A stretch of 64,000 bases of DNA, from positions 248,001 to 312,000 of the forward strand of contig NZ_JAGHQU010000003.1 in NCBI RefSeq assembly GCF_017744135.1. Direction: 5' to 3'. This DNA comes from Endozoicomonas sp. G2_2 (GTDB lineage Bacteria; Pseudomonadota; Gammaproteobacteria; Nevskiales; Salinisphaeraceae). The stretch's first letter is position 1; the number at the start of each line of letters is the position of its first letter. The position numbers and the translations under genes were made by a program. Under the pieces are notes generated by a model. That model worked only from the letters and a program-made list of their open reading frames with translations, did not search any database and had not been told where the DNA came from. Below are positions 46,056 to 54,888 of this stretch, in pieces.

Positions 46056-46571
46056 AAGCAAAGGAAAAGGACACCCTGTCTTGCGTCGGCGCTTTGCGCC
46101 GATGCCCTGCGCGGCTGCGGCCGAAAGAGGACAGCCGGAAACTCGCCGCGCTACGCGCGACTCAAACATCCGGCTGTCTTTATCTCTTTCGGCCTCCACT
46201 GCTCGGCGCTGCGCCCAAGGGGACCGAATACAGACTCAAGACCGGCTCGCTGACGCTTCGCCAAGATCGCAAAGCGATCTTTGGTCGGACAATGCCGCAG
46301 GCGAGTCCGACCGGAACGCAGCCAAACGCTTCAACGTCTACTCGATCACCATTTCAACTACAGAGGTTCAGTGGTCGCGCCTGTATTCGGGTCCCGTGTG
46401 GCGCGACGAGAAGCGCAGGGCCGAAGGGTGTCCAGCGCATGCGCCGGTGCGGCCAGCTGTTTGAGGATCGCCAAAGCGATCCGAGTTCTGGCCGCATCCC
46501 TTCGGGCCGAGCATCGCAGTGCACCGGCACGAAGTGCCGGCGCGCAACCCGGGTGTCTTTTTCCTTTGCTT

Positions 46572-46599
46572 ACTTTCTTTTGGACAAGCAAAAGAAAGT
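46572..46599 (-). repeat. Conserved 11-bp hairpin, right end of copy 1
   Basis: Reverse orientation of the left-end hairpin, with the same stem and the complementary loop GACAAG. It gives the element terminal inverted symmetry. Confidence 0.85.
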
Positions 46600-46721
46600 G
46601 AGTCGCACAGCAGTGCGAAACCAAAGGAACGATAAACTCGTGCGCTGTTTAAAACTCGTGGCTTGATCCAACAGTCTACGGCCCGAGAGTAAGCCACTCT
46701 TGCTGCAACGCGAGCTGGCCC

Positions 46722-48635
46722 TTACCCCTGACGCGCTTCCAGCGCCTCCCAACGCTCCAAAGCGTTCTCGAGATCGGCCTGCGCCTTGCCAAGCTCTTCG
46801 GTCTTGCGCTTGATCTCGTCCGCCGGCCGGTCGTAGAAGCCGGCCTTCGCGAACTCCGCCTCGAGCCCCTCGATCCGGGCTTCCAGCTTCTCGATCATAT
46901 CCGGCAACGCGCGCAGTTCCTTGCGCTCGGCGCTGGACAGGGGATTGGCCGGCTGCGCCTTGGGTTTGGGCGCGGCGGGCGCGGGTTTCGAGGCGGCGGT
47001 CTTAGGTTTGGTCATCGAGGTGGCCGGGGCTGCCTCAGCCGGGCGCTGGCGCAGCCAGTCGGTATAGCCGCCGACATAGTCGTTGACCTTGCCGTTGCCT
47101 TCGAACACCAGACTGCTGGTGACCACGTTGTCCAGGAACGCACGGTCGTGCGAGACGAGCAGCAGGGTGCCTTCGTAGTTCATCAGCCGTTCCTCGAGCA
47201 ATTCGAGGGTTTCGACGTCGAGGTCGTTGGTCGGCTCGTCCATGATCAGCAGGTTGGCGGGCCGGGTGAACAACTTGGCCAGCAGCAGGCGATTGCGTTC
47301 GCCGCCGGAGAGCACATGCGTCGGGCTGCGGGCGCGTTTGGGCGAGAACAGGAAGTCCTGCAGATAACTCATCACGTGCCGATCCTGGCCGTTGATGGTG
47401 ATCGAGGAGCGTCCCTGCGCCACGTTGTCGAGCACGCTGATGGAGTCGTCGAGCGCGGCGCGGTGCTGATCGAAATGGGCGATATCGAGATTGGTACCGA
47501 GCTTGATGGTGCCGGCATCGGGCTCGATACGGCCAAGCAACAGGTTGATGAGCGTGGTCTTGCCACAGCCGTTGGGGCCGATGATGCCGACCTTGTCGCC
47601 GCGCTGGATCACCGTCGACAGATTATTGACGATCGGTTTTTCGTTGTTGCCGTCGCGCCAGGTGTAGGCCAGGTTTTCGGCCACGATCACATGCTTGCCC
47701 GAACGCGCGGCATCCTGGGTGATGATATTGGCGTTGCCGCCGCGTTCGCGGCGCTCGGCGCGCTCGGCGCGCATGGCTTTCAGCGCGCGTACACGGCCTT
47801 CGTTACGGGTACGCCGGGCCTTGATGCCCTGGCGGATCCAGACTTCTTCCTGGGCCAGGCGCTTGTCGAACAAGGCGTTGGCCTTCTCTTCGTCGGCCAG
47901 CATCTTTTCCTTGCCTTCGGTAAACGTGTCGTAGTTGCCGGGCCAGGAGGTGAGCTTGCCGCGATCGAGGTCGATGATGCGGGTGGCGAGATTTTTCAGA
48001 AACGCGCGGTCATGGGTGATGAATAGCAGCGCACCGTTCCAGGCCAGCAGCATCTCTTCGAGCTGGGCGATGGCGGCGATATCCAGATGGTTGGTCGGCT
48101 CGTCGAGCAGCAGCAGATCGGGTTCCTGCACCAGCGCGCGGGCCAGCAGCACGCGGCGTTTCTGACCGCCGGATAGCGCCTCGAACTGCCAGTCCGCGTC
48201 CAGGTTCAGCCGCGACAGGGTGGACTCGACCTGCGGCGCGAGCGTCCAGCCGTCCATTGCCTCGACGCGCGCCTGGGCCTTCGAGAAGGCGTCCATCACG
48301 TCCTCGCCGGCCGACAGGCGGGCCGTGAGGTCGTGAAAACGCGCCAGGGCCGCGCCCACGTCGCCCAGGCCACCGGCCACCACGTCGAACACCGCACCGG
48401 ACGTGCCGGCCGGGACTTCCTGTTCGAGCCGGGCGATACGCAGGTCGGGCTTCTGCTCGCGGGTGACCTCGTCCGGCTCGATCTCGCGCGAGACGATACG
48501 CATGAGCGTGGACTTGCCCGTGCCGTTGCGCCCGACGAGGGCGACGCGCTCGCCGCGGTCGATGCTGATCTCGGCATCGTCGAGCAGCGGATGGGTGCCG
48601 TAGGCCAACCGGAGATTGCGCAGTTGCAGGATCAT
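46722..48635 (-). CDS. uup: ABC-F ATPase Uup
   Basis: A 637-residue soluble twin-ATPase of the ABC-F family, associated with ribosomes and with genome stability. ATPase 1 has GRNGTGKST, LSGGQKRR and LLLLDEPTNHLD; ATPase 2 has GPNGCGKTT, LSGGERNR and LLIMDEPTNDLD. The interdomain linker is the basic helix around RRTRNEGRVRALKAMRAER. A C-terminal coiled coil (KLEARIEGLEAEFAKAGFYD) follows an Ala/Pro/Lys-rich tether, diagnostic of Uup. The ATG at 48635 was chosen; the upstream frame is unrelated. Divergent from rmuC. Confidence 0.95.
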   Translation of the reverse strand: MILQLRNLRLAYGTHPLLDDAEISIDRGERVALVGRNGTGKSTLMRIVSREIEPDEVTREQKPDLRIARLEQEVPAGTSGAVFDVVAGGLGDVGAALARFHDLTARLSAGEDVMDAFSKAQARVEAMDGWTLAPQVESTLSRLNLDADWQFEALSGGQKRRVLLARALVQEPDLLLLDEPTNHLDIAAIAQLEEMLLAWNGALLFITHDRAFLKNLATRIIDLDRGKLTSWPGNYDTFTEGKEKMLADEEKANALFDKRLAQEEVWIRQGIKARRTRNEGRVRALKAMRAERAERRERGGNANIITQDAARSGKHVIVAENLAYTWRDGNNEKPIVNNLSTVIQRGDKVGIIGPNGCGKTTLINLLLGRIEPDAGTIKLGTNLDIAHFDQHRAALDDSISVLDNVAQGRSSITINGQDRHVMSYLQDFLFSPKRARSPTHVLSGGERNRLLLAKLFTRPANLLIMDEPTNDLDVETLELLEERLMNYEGTLLLVSHDRAFLDNVVTSSLVFEGNGKVNDYVGGYTDWLRQRPAEAAPATSMTKPKTAASKPAPAAPKPKAQPANPLSSAERKELRALPDMIEKLEARIEGLEAEFAKAGFYDRPADEIKRKTEELGKAQADLENALERWEALEARQG

Positions 48636-48805
48636 GGGCGCGAAAACGTCGCGAGCAGAGAAATCAAGCGCGCATTGTACGCGCCGCCCGGCTGGCTTGG
48701 TGCGCCGCCGCATCGGCTGCGATTCGATCCGGTCCGCCGCCGCCTTGGATGCAGCGTTAGACTGAGCACAGACCGAATTCGTACCGACCGCGCCCGCGCC
48801 TGCCG

Positions 48806-50209
48806 ATGACCACACAAGCTATTGTATTGATTGTATCCGCGCTGATTCTGGGGACGCTGATAGGCGCGGCGCTGGCCGCGCTGTGGGCGCGTTCCGCCCA
48901 GGCTCGGCTCGCTGCGGCGCGCGACGTCGCCCAGCGCGAGATTGATACCCAGGCGAGCACGCTGGCCGAAACGCGCCGCGCGCTGGATGACGCGCGCCAG
49001 ACGCTCGCCGATGCGCGCAGCGAAAACGCGCGGCTGGAAACCCGGCTGGAAGGCGAGCGCCGCAATAGCGAGGAAAAGCTCAAGACGCTCACCGAGGCGC
49101 GCGAGGCGCTCACCCACCAGTTCAAGACGCTGTCGCAGGAAATTCTGGAAGAGAAGAGCAAAGCCTTCACCGAGCAGAACAAGGCCAGCCTCGAACCGCT
49201 CATCAACCCGCTGCGCGACCATATCGGGCGGTTCGAGAAACAGGTCAAGGAGGCCTACGACGCGGAGAACCGCCAGCGCAGCGCGCTCGCCGAGCAGGTG
49301 AAGATGCTGGAGCAGTCCAACAAGGCGATCGCCGAGGATGCGACCAACCTCACCAACGCGCTCAAGGGCGAGTCCAAGACCCAGGGCAACTGGGGCGAGA
49401 TGATCCTGGAAACCGTGCTGGAGCGCTCCGGCCTCGAACGCGGCGCCCAGTACGACACCCAGTTTTCGACCACCACCGAAGACGGCAAGCGCCAGCTGCC
49501 GGACGCGGTCGTTCATCTGCCCGGCGAGCGCAGTCTGGTGATCGATTCCAAGGTCTCGCTGGTGGACTACCTGCGCGTGCACGAGGCCGATGACGAAGCC
49601 GCTCGCCGCGTGGCACTCAAGGCGCATATCGATTCGGTACGCCGTCATCTCAAGCAGCTTTCGGCGAAGAACTATCAGGGCATCGCCGCGATCCGAACGC
49701 TCGACTATGTGTTCATGTTCATCCCGTCCGAGGCGGCCTATGTCGAGGCGCTGCGCGGCGATTTCGACCTCCAGCGCGAAGCGCTCGACGCCAATATCGC
49801 GTTGGTGTCGCCGACCACGCTCATGCCGATGCTGCGGGCCGTGGAAAACCTCTGGCGTCTCGATAAGCAGGAGAAGAACGCCGAGGCGATCGCGGCGCGT
49901 GCCGGTACGCTCTACGACAAGTTCGTCGGTTTCATCGGCGATCTCGACAAGGTGTCGCGCAACCTCGACACGGTGAACAAATCCTTTGCCGATGCGCGCA
50001 ACAAGCTCACCGAAGGCCGCGGCAACCTCGTGCGTCAGGCCGAGATGCTCAGCGCGATGGGCGCGAACACCTCGAAGACGATGCCGAAAAGCTGGCACGA
50101 GGCGGGCCAGCTCGGCGCTGATCGCGCGGCCGCCGACGACAGCACGGACGATGCCGGGCTCGACGCGCTGGACTCGGACGAAAACGACGACAACGGCGAC
50201 GACACATGA
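48806..50209 (+). CDS. rmuC: DNA recombination protein RmuC
   Basis: A 467-residue protein that limits recombination at inverted repeats. One N-terminal membrane segment (residues ~5-28), a long coiled coil to ~180, then the nuclease-like core with GESKTQGNWGEMILETVLERSGL, LPGERSLVIDSKVSL and NYQGIAAIRTLDYVFMFIPSE. The tail is acidic. Its stop overlaps the moeB start (ATGA), so translation is coupled. It is interesting that a repeat element with long inverted symmetry lies nearby, but no link is shown. Confidence 0.95.
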   Translation: MTTQAIVLIVSALILGTLIGAALAALWARSAQARLAAARDVAQREIDTQASTLAETRRALDDARQTLADARSENARLETRLEGERRNSEEKLKTLTEAREALTHQFKTLSQEILEEKSKAFTEQNKASLEPLINPLRDHIGRFEKQVKEAYDAENRQRSALAEQVKMLEQSNKAIAEDATNLTNALKGESKTQGNWGEMILETVLERSGLERGAQYDTQFSTTTEDGKRQLPDAVVHLPGERSLVIDSKVSLVDYLRVHEADDEAARRVALKAHIDSVRRHLKQLSAKNYQGIAAIRTLDYVFMFIPSEAAYVEALRGDFDLQREALDANIALVSPTTLMPMLRAVENLWRLDKQEKNAEAIAARAGTLYDKFVGFIGDLDKVSRNLDTVNKSFADARNKLTEGRGNLVRQAEMLSAMGANTSKTMPKSWHEAGQLGADRAAADDSTDDAGLDALDSDENDDNGDDT

Positions 50210-51324
50210 GCCTTAAAGACCAGATCGCCGCGCTGCGCACGCGCCTGCCGCCGGTCGACGCCGAACGGGCCGCCGAACTGACGCGCCAGGGCGCGCTGCT
50301 GGTGGATATCCGCGAGGCCGACGAGATCGCCCAGGGCACGCCGGTGGGCGCGAAACCGCTGGGTCGCGGTTTTCTTGAGATGCGCCTGGAGCAGGAAGCG
50401 CGCGATCCCGAGCAGACGATCCTGTTGCTGTGCGCCTCCGGCTCGCGCTCGCTTCTGGCCGCCGATCAGCTCTCGCGGCTGGGTTATACCGACGTGCGGT
50501 CGGTCGAAGGCGGCTTCGATGCCTGGAAGGATGCCGGCCTGGCGTTCGAAACACCGGCCATGCTCGACAACGCGGACCGCGCCCGCTATGCGCGCCAGCT
50601 GACGTTGCCTGAGGTGGGTGAAGCCGGGCAGACGAAACTGCGGGATGCGCGGGTGCTGGTCGTCGGCGCCGGTGGGCTCGGCTCGCCGGCGGCGTTCTAT
50701 CTGGCGGCCGCCGGGGTGGGGCATATCGGTATCGTCGATCACGATGTGGTCGATCGGTCGAATCTGCACCGCCAGATCCTGCATCGCGATGCCAGCGTCG
50801 GCCAGCCCAAGGTGCGCTCGGCGATGGCCACGTTGAATGCGCTCAATCCGAGCGTCGTCATCGAGCCGATCGAGGCGCGCGTGAACGAAGACAACGCCGC
50901 CGATCTGGTCGCCGGCTACGATCTGGTCGTCGATGGCTCCGACAATTTCAATGCCCGCTATGCCGTCAACGATGCCTGTGTGGCCGCGCACATTCCGTTG
51001 GTCTATGGCGCGGTCGAGCGCTTTGCCGGGCAGGTGGGCGTATTCCCGGCTGGCGGGGCACCCTGCTATCGCTGCCTGTTCGCCAGCGCGCCGCCGGCCG
51101 GGGCCGCGCCCACCTGTGCGGAGGCCGGTGTGCTCGGCGTGGTGCCGGGCCTGGTGGGCACGTTGCAGGCGCTGGAGGCGATCAAGCTCATCGTCGGCAT
51201 GCCGGACACGCTGTCCGCGCGCGTGCTCACGCTCGACGCCAAGACCCAGCGCTGGCGCAGCCTGCAGATTCCCGACGACCCGGCATGTGCGGTATGCGGT
51301 CACGGCAAGCGTCGGCCGGTATAG
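50206..51324 (+). CDS. moeB: Rhodanese-MoeB/ThiF fusion, ubiquitin-like adenylyltransferase
   Basis: A 372-residue enzyme that adenylates and sulfurates a ubiquitin-like carrier. Residues ~1-110 form a rhodanese domain with active Cys in LLCASGSRS. Residues ~125-370 are the E1-like domain, with RYARQLTLPEVGEAGQ, nucleotide loop VVGAGGLGSPAAFYLAAAGVG, catalytic DHDVVDRSNLHRQ and zinc Cys pairs CYRC and CAVC. The domain order (rhodanese first) is the reverse of MoeZ-type proteins. It may activate MoaD or the ThiS domain of the thiSG fusion at 11869-12867, as no separate thiF is visible. Confidence 0.93.
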   Translation: MSLKDQIAALRTRLPPVDAERAAELTRQGALLVDIREADEIAQGTPVGAKPLGRGFLEMRLEQEARDPEQTILLLCASGSRSLLAADQLSRLGYTDVRSVEGGFDAWKDAGLAFETPAMLDNADRARYARQLTLPEVGEAGQTKLRDARVLVVGAGGLGSPAAFYLAAAGVGHIGIVDHDVVDRSNLHRQILHRDASVGQPKVRSAMATLNALNPSVVIEPIEARVNEDNAADLVAGYDLVVDGSDNFNARYAVNDACVAAHIPLVYGAVERFAGQVGVFPAGGAPCYRCLFASAPPAGAAPTCAEAGVLGVVPGLVGTLQALEAIKLIVGMPDTLSARVLTLDAKTQRWRSLQIPDDPACAVCGHGKRRPV

Positions 51325-51435
51325 AGAAAATTCCCTGATACGTTCGTCGAGTGGCGTCGGTATGCTGCGCGTTGCTAGCATTTCGCTGATCAGCCAGCGC
51401 CGACGTTCAAAGGCGCGTTAGCGAGGGGAAACGAT

Positions 51436-53142
51436 ATGCCGGCTTTTCTGTTGATCGTGATCACGCTGGTGGCGTTCTATCTCGCCTACCGTTTCTATTC
51501 GCGCTATCTCGCCGAAAAGGTCTATCGGCTCGATCCCAACTTCGTCACGCCCGCGAACGAGCTGCGCGACGGCGTGGATTTCGTGCCCACGCACAAGCAT
51601 GTGCTGCTTGGCCATCACTTCACGTCGGTGGCCGGTGCGGCGCCGATCGTGGGCCCGGCCATCGCCGTCTACTGGGGCTGGTTGCCGGCGCTGACCTGGG
51701 TGGTGCTTGGCACCATCTTCGCTGCCGGCGTGCACGACTTCGGCTCGATCGTGGTCTCCGCGCGCAACCGCGGCCAGAACATCGGCACGCTCTCCGGCAA
51801 GGTGGTGTCCGCCCGTGCGAGTACGCTCTTCTTGCTGATCATCTTCTTCCTGCTCACGCTGGTGAACGCCGTATTCGGCGTGGTGATGGCGATCCTTTTC
51901 GAGGCCAACCCCGGCGCGGTCGTTCCGGCACTGATCGTGATCCCGATCGCGGTCTTCATCGGGCAGTGGGCCTATCGCATGGGCCGCTCGATCATCATTC
52001 CGTCGATCATTGGCCTGCTGCTGCTCTATATCGCGATCCCGATCGGTCAGGCGTACCCGATTTATGTCGACGGGCTGGCCGAAGCCGTGGGGCTTTCCGT
52101 ACGCACGACCTGGATCATTCTGATCTTCGCCTACACCTGGATTGCCTCGCGCCTGCCGGTGTGGGTGCTGCTGCAGCCGCGCGATTACATCAACGGTCAG
52201 CAGCTGATCGTTGCTCTGGTCGTGATCTTCCTCGGTGTGCTGGTCGGCTGGGACACGGTCGCCGCACCGGCGGTCAACGAAGTGGCGCCGAACTCGCCGC
52301 ACTGGTTCCCCTATCTGTTCATCACCGTGGCCTGCGGCGCGATCTCCGGTTTTCATAGCCTGGTCGCTTCCGGCACCACCTCGAAGCAGCTCGACAAGGA
52401 GCCGGAAGCGCGCTTTGTCGGCTACGGCGGTGCACTCGGCGAAGGCGCACTGGCGCTGGCGGCCATCCTGGCCTGCACGGCCGGCCTCGGTGCGGCAGGC
52501 GACTGGAACGCCGCTTACGCCGACTTTGGCGCCGCCTCGGGCGGTGCGCTGGGCAACTTCGTGAACGGCACCGGCCACTTCCTGAGCAATCTCGGTATCC
52601 CGGCCACGCTGGGCGCGACGTTCGCCGCGGTGGTGGTGATCACCTTCGCCGGCACGACCATGGATACCGGCGTGCGCCTGCAGCGCTATATCCTTCAGGA
52701 GATCAGCGAACTTGCCGGCATCAAGGCGCTGGCCGGGCGTGTCAACGTGCTGACCACGCTGGCGGTGCTGATTCCGCTGGGTCTGGCACTCGTGCCGGGC
52801 GGCGAGAGCGCCGGCGGCAAGGGCTTTGCCTTCGGCCGGTTGTGGACGCTGTTCGGTACCACCAACCAGCTGACCGCCGGCCTCGCGTTGTCGATCATCG
52901 GCGTGTGGCTGCTCGCGCGTAACCGCAACCCGCTGGCCGCACTCATTCCGCTGGTGTTCCTGCTGTTCATGACCACCTGGGCACTGATCCTCAACCTCGG
53001 CGATTTCTTCGCCAAGGGCGATTGGCTGCTGCTGGTCATGGACGCAGCCATCTTTGTGCTGGCGGCCTGGCTCGCGGTCGAGGCGTTCACGGCATTCAAT
53101 CGCGAACGCACCAATCCGAGCGCGGCCACCGCGGACCGATGA
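51436..53142 (+). CDS. cstA: CstA-family transporter (carbon starvation protein A)
   Basis: A 568-residue inner-membrane protein with about 15 hydrophobic segments. Family members take up peptides or pyruvate. The conserved opening YRFYSRYLAEKVYRLDPNFVTPANELRDG, the block HFTSVAGAAPIVGPAIAVYWGWLPALTWV, and ISGFHSLVASGTTSKQLDKE, TFAGTTMDTGVRLQRYILQE and FGTTNQLTAGLAL are all present. It is shorter than E. coli CstA (701 aa). Start ATG 51436 follows GAGGGGAA. Its stop overlaps the next gene (ATGA); this is the first gene of a four-gene operon. Confidence 0.93.
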   Translation: MPAFLLIVITLVAFYLAYRFYSRYLAEKVYRLDPNFVTPANELRDGVDFVPTHKHVLLGHHFTSVAGAAPIVGPAIAVYWGWLPALTWVVLGTIFAAGVHDFGSIVVSARNRGQNIGTLSGKVVSARASTLFLLIIFFLLTLVNAVFGVVMAILFEANPGAVVPALIVIPIAVFIGQWAYRMGRSIIIPSIIGLLLLYIAIPIGQAYPIYVDGLAEAVGLSVRTTWIILIFAYTWIASRLPVWVLLQPRDYINGQQLIVALVVIFLGVLVGWDTVAAPAVNEVAPNSPHWFPYLFITVACGAISGFHSLVASGTTSKQLDKEPEARFVGYGGALGEGALALAAILACTAGLGAAGDWNAAYADFGAASGGALGNFVNGTGHFLSNLGIPATLGATFAAVVVITFAGTTMDTGVRLQRYILQEISELAGIKALAGRVNVLTTLAVLIPLGLALVPGGESAGGKGFAFGRLWTLFGTTNQLTAGLALSIIGVWLLARNRNPLAALIPLVFLLFMTTWALILNLGDFFAKGDWLLLVMDAAIFVLAAWLAVEAFTAFNRERTNPSAATADR

Positions 53143-53606
53143 GCCCGACCTCCCTGCCCGCGCATGCCCGACGCGGGCCTCGGGCAGGGGTGCGTTCGCA
53201 CCAGGCGATTCTGGTGCGCGAGCAGGATTCCCAGCACAGCGGTTCCGGCTGCTGTGGCCGACTGGGCGAATGCCATACCGAGTTGGGCAAGGCGGCGGAT
53301 TTCAGCCATAGCCGTGCGCGCATGGAACAGGTCGGTGAGATATACCGGGCGTTGGCCGAGGCCGCACCGGATCTCGACCTGGTCGTCGCCGATCCGCGTA
53401 ATTTCGTCTGGCTCTACCCGGCGATCTGGCGCGCTGCACGCAAAAACGGCCTGGGTGTTGGCGCGACGCTGCGTTCGATGGCGCGCGCCGGCGCGCCGAT
53501 TGCGGTCGTGGTCGACGGCGAGACCCTGTTCTCCGGCCGGCTGCCGGAGAGTCGAACGGTCGTGAACGCCGTGCTCGATCGAGTCGCGCTACGCTTCGAC
53601 GCCTGA
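53139..53606 (+). CDS. Cys-rich protein with thioredoxin-like C-terminal half, CstA operon
   Basis: 155 residues, no signal peptide or membrane segment. The N-terminal region carries SGCCGRLGEC, a likely metal or redox site. The C-terminal half (DLDLVVADPRNFVWLYPAIWRAAR ... IAVVVDGETLFSGRLPESRTVVNAVL) ends in a pattern like the last strand-helix of thioredoxin-fold proteins. It starts in an ATGA overlap with cstA and precedes the Cys-Cys-terminated small protein by 50 bp. I do not recognise a named family. Confidence 0.75.
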   Translation: MSPTSLPAHARRGPRAGVRSHQAILVREQDSQHSGSGCCGRLGECHTELGKAADFSHSRARMEQVGEIYRALAEAAPDLDLVVADPRNFVWLYPAIWRAARKNGLGVGATLRSMARAGAPIAVVVDGETLFSGRLPESRTVVNAVLDRVALRFDA

Positions 53607-53656
53607 GCCGCGGCACTCGTGCCGCTTTACACGCATCGTCCGAAAGGCAGCTGATC

Positions 53657-53920
53657 ATGGCCAACGACAAGAGCCTGTGGCAACGCATCTCCGACTATCA
53701 CGACGAACTGTTCATGGCGCCGTGGCGCGCCGGCATCGCCCGTGAGGCGCGCTCGGAAGAAGACGCGCTGGTCGCGCTGTTGTTTCTGGAGGCGCTCGGT
53801 ATCCCGGGGCCGGCCGACTACTACGCGCTCGAGCTTTACCCCGATCTGATCGAGGCGTTCCACAGCTGGCATCAACGCATGGGCATGGAGACGTTCCCGG
53901 AAGCGGGTGTCTGCTGCTGA
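53657..53920 (+). CDS. Small protein ending in Cys-Cys, CstA-operon partner
   Basis: 87 residues, helical, starting MANDKSLWQRISDYHDELFMAP and ending PEAGVCC. It matches what I recall as the 'cory-CC-star' small protein family, named for its terminal Cys-Cys. E. coli CstA and YjiY have small partners (YbdD, YjiX) that also end in Cys-Cys, so this may be their functional analogue. The ATG at 53657 follows AAAGGCAG. Its stop shares an A with the arsA start. Confidence 0.8.
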   Translation: MANDKSLWQRISDYHDELFMAPWRAGIAREARSEEDALVALLFLEALGIPGPADYYALELYPDLIEAFHSWHQRMGMETFPEAGVCC

Positions 53921-54888
53921 TGGCGGGCGCACAGCACGCGCATCACCACCACGAACCGACGCGTTTCTATCTGTTCGGCGGCAAGGGCGGGGTCGGCAAA
54001 ACGACGCTCGCGGCGGCGAACGCGCTGCGGCTGGCGGCCACCGGCCAGCGCACGCTGCTGGTGTCGACGGACCCGGCGCATTCGGTATCCGATCTGCTGG
54101 AAACCCGCCTGACCGCCGAGCCGACGGCCGCCGGCGACAATCTCTGGGCCATGGAGATCGACCCGGAGGCCGACGCGAAAGCCTATGTCGAGGGTATCCG
54201 TGAAGACGCCGAATCGGCGGTTTCCAAGGCGGTTCTGCCGGCGCTGGATCGGCATCTGAAACTCGCGGTGCAGGCGCCGGGTACGGCCGAGTCCGCGCTG
54301 TTCGACCGCTTCACGCAGATCATGACCTGGTGCCCGGATCAGTACGATCAGGTGGTGTTCGATACCGCGCCGAGTGGGCACACGCTGCGCCTGCTCACCC
54401 TGCCGTCGATGCTGGGCGCCTGGGTCGAGGGCCTGCAACAACAGCGCGCCAGGGTGAACAAGCTGCAGGGCATGTGGCGCACGATGGCGGGTGTGTCCGA
54501 GCCGGACCGCGAAGACCGCGTGCTTGCCCGCCTGCGCCAGCGATCCGAGCGTTTTGCCGAAGCGCGCAAGCGGCTCCACGCGGAATCGGTGTTTCACCCG
54601 GTGCTTCAGGCCGAGCGCCTGCCGATCGAGGAAACCGCACGGGTGATCGAACAGTTGCGCGACACGCAGATTCCGGTCGGCGCGCTCTATGTCAATCGTC
54701 TCTGGCCGGCAGACGATGCCAGCGCCTTCGTTACCGAACGTGTGGCCCAGCAAAACGAGTATCTGACCGAGATTCGCGAGCGCTTCCGCGACTTCGAGCT
54801 CGTCGAAGTCGCCCAGAGCGCGCGCGATATCGTCGGGCGTGATCAGCTGAATGCGCTCGCCGCGCGCCTTGCGGATACCGGCGCGTAG
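53920..54888 (+). CDS. ArsA/GET3-family ATPase
   Basis: A 322-residue dimeric P-loop ATPase with a deviant Walker A GGKGGVGKTT near residue 20, switch LVSTDPAHSVSDLLE and the second switch VFDTAPSGHTLRLL. A His-rich N-terminus (AHHHHE) may bind metal. Arsenite-specific Cys of ArsA are not obvious and no arsB is present, so arsenic efflux is unlikely. Related GET3 proteins handle membrane-protein tails. It is translationally coupled to the Cys-Cys protein and ends the cstA operon. Confidence 0.9.
   Translation: MAGAQHAHHHHEPTRFYLFGGKGGVGKTTLAAANALRLAATGQRTLLVSTDPAHSVSDLLETRLTAEPTAAGDNLWAMEIDPEADAKAYVEGIREDAESAVSKAVLPALDRHLKLAVQAPGTAESALFDRFTQIMTWCPDQYDQVVFDTAPSGHTLRLLTLPSMLGAWVEGLQQQRARVNKLQGMWRTMAGVSEPDREDRVLARLRQRSERFAEARKRLHAESVFHPVLQAERLPIEETARVIEQLRDTQIPVGALYVNRLWPADDASAFVTERVAQQNEYLTEIRERFRDFELVEVAQSARDIVGRDQLNALAARLADTGA

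Larger units (their letters stand above)
46008..46640. repeat. Hairpin-rich composite repeat element, copy 1
   Basis: A ~630-bp intergenic block bounded by two inverted copies of a ~70-100-bp module, one at 46008-46080 (+) and one at 46547-46640 (-). Each module has a small GC palindrome (TCGCGC-TGCT-GCGCGA or TCGCACTGCTGTGCGA), then an 11-bp hairpin and GGAAAAGGACACC-like sequence. The core carries more hairpins, including GGATCGC/GCGATCC and CCGGCAC-GAA-GTGCCGG. Part of the core is shared with copy 2 at 59945-60510. The small frames inside it (with SFACPKESKQRK-type strings) are not genes. No transposase is present. It sits between the yceI terminator and uup. Confidence 0.8.

Noticed and set aside
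46094-46666. Apparent small proteins inside the repeat element (also 59828-60340)
   Set aside because: They exist in several frames at once, are translated from hairpins (CPKESKQRK strings) and differ only as the repeat differs. They are artefacts of the repeat.
51418-52578. 386-codon minus-strand frame over cstA
   Set aside because: Polar, repetitive antisense of a membrane protein gene; typical high-GC artefact.
53920-54888. Arsenic resistance operon
   Set aside because: The ATPase is ArsA/GET3-like but no arsB, arsC, arsR or arsD is nearby; its partners are CstA-type.
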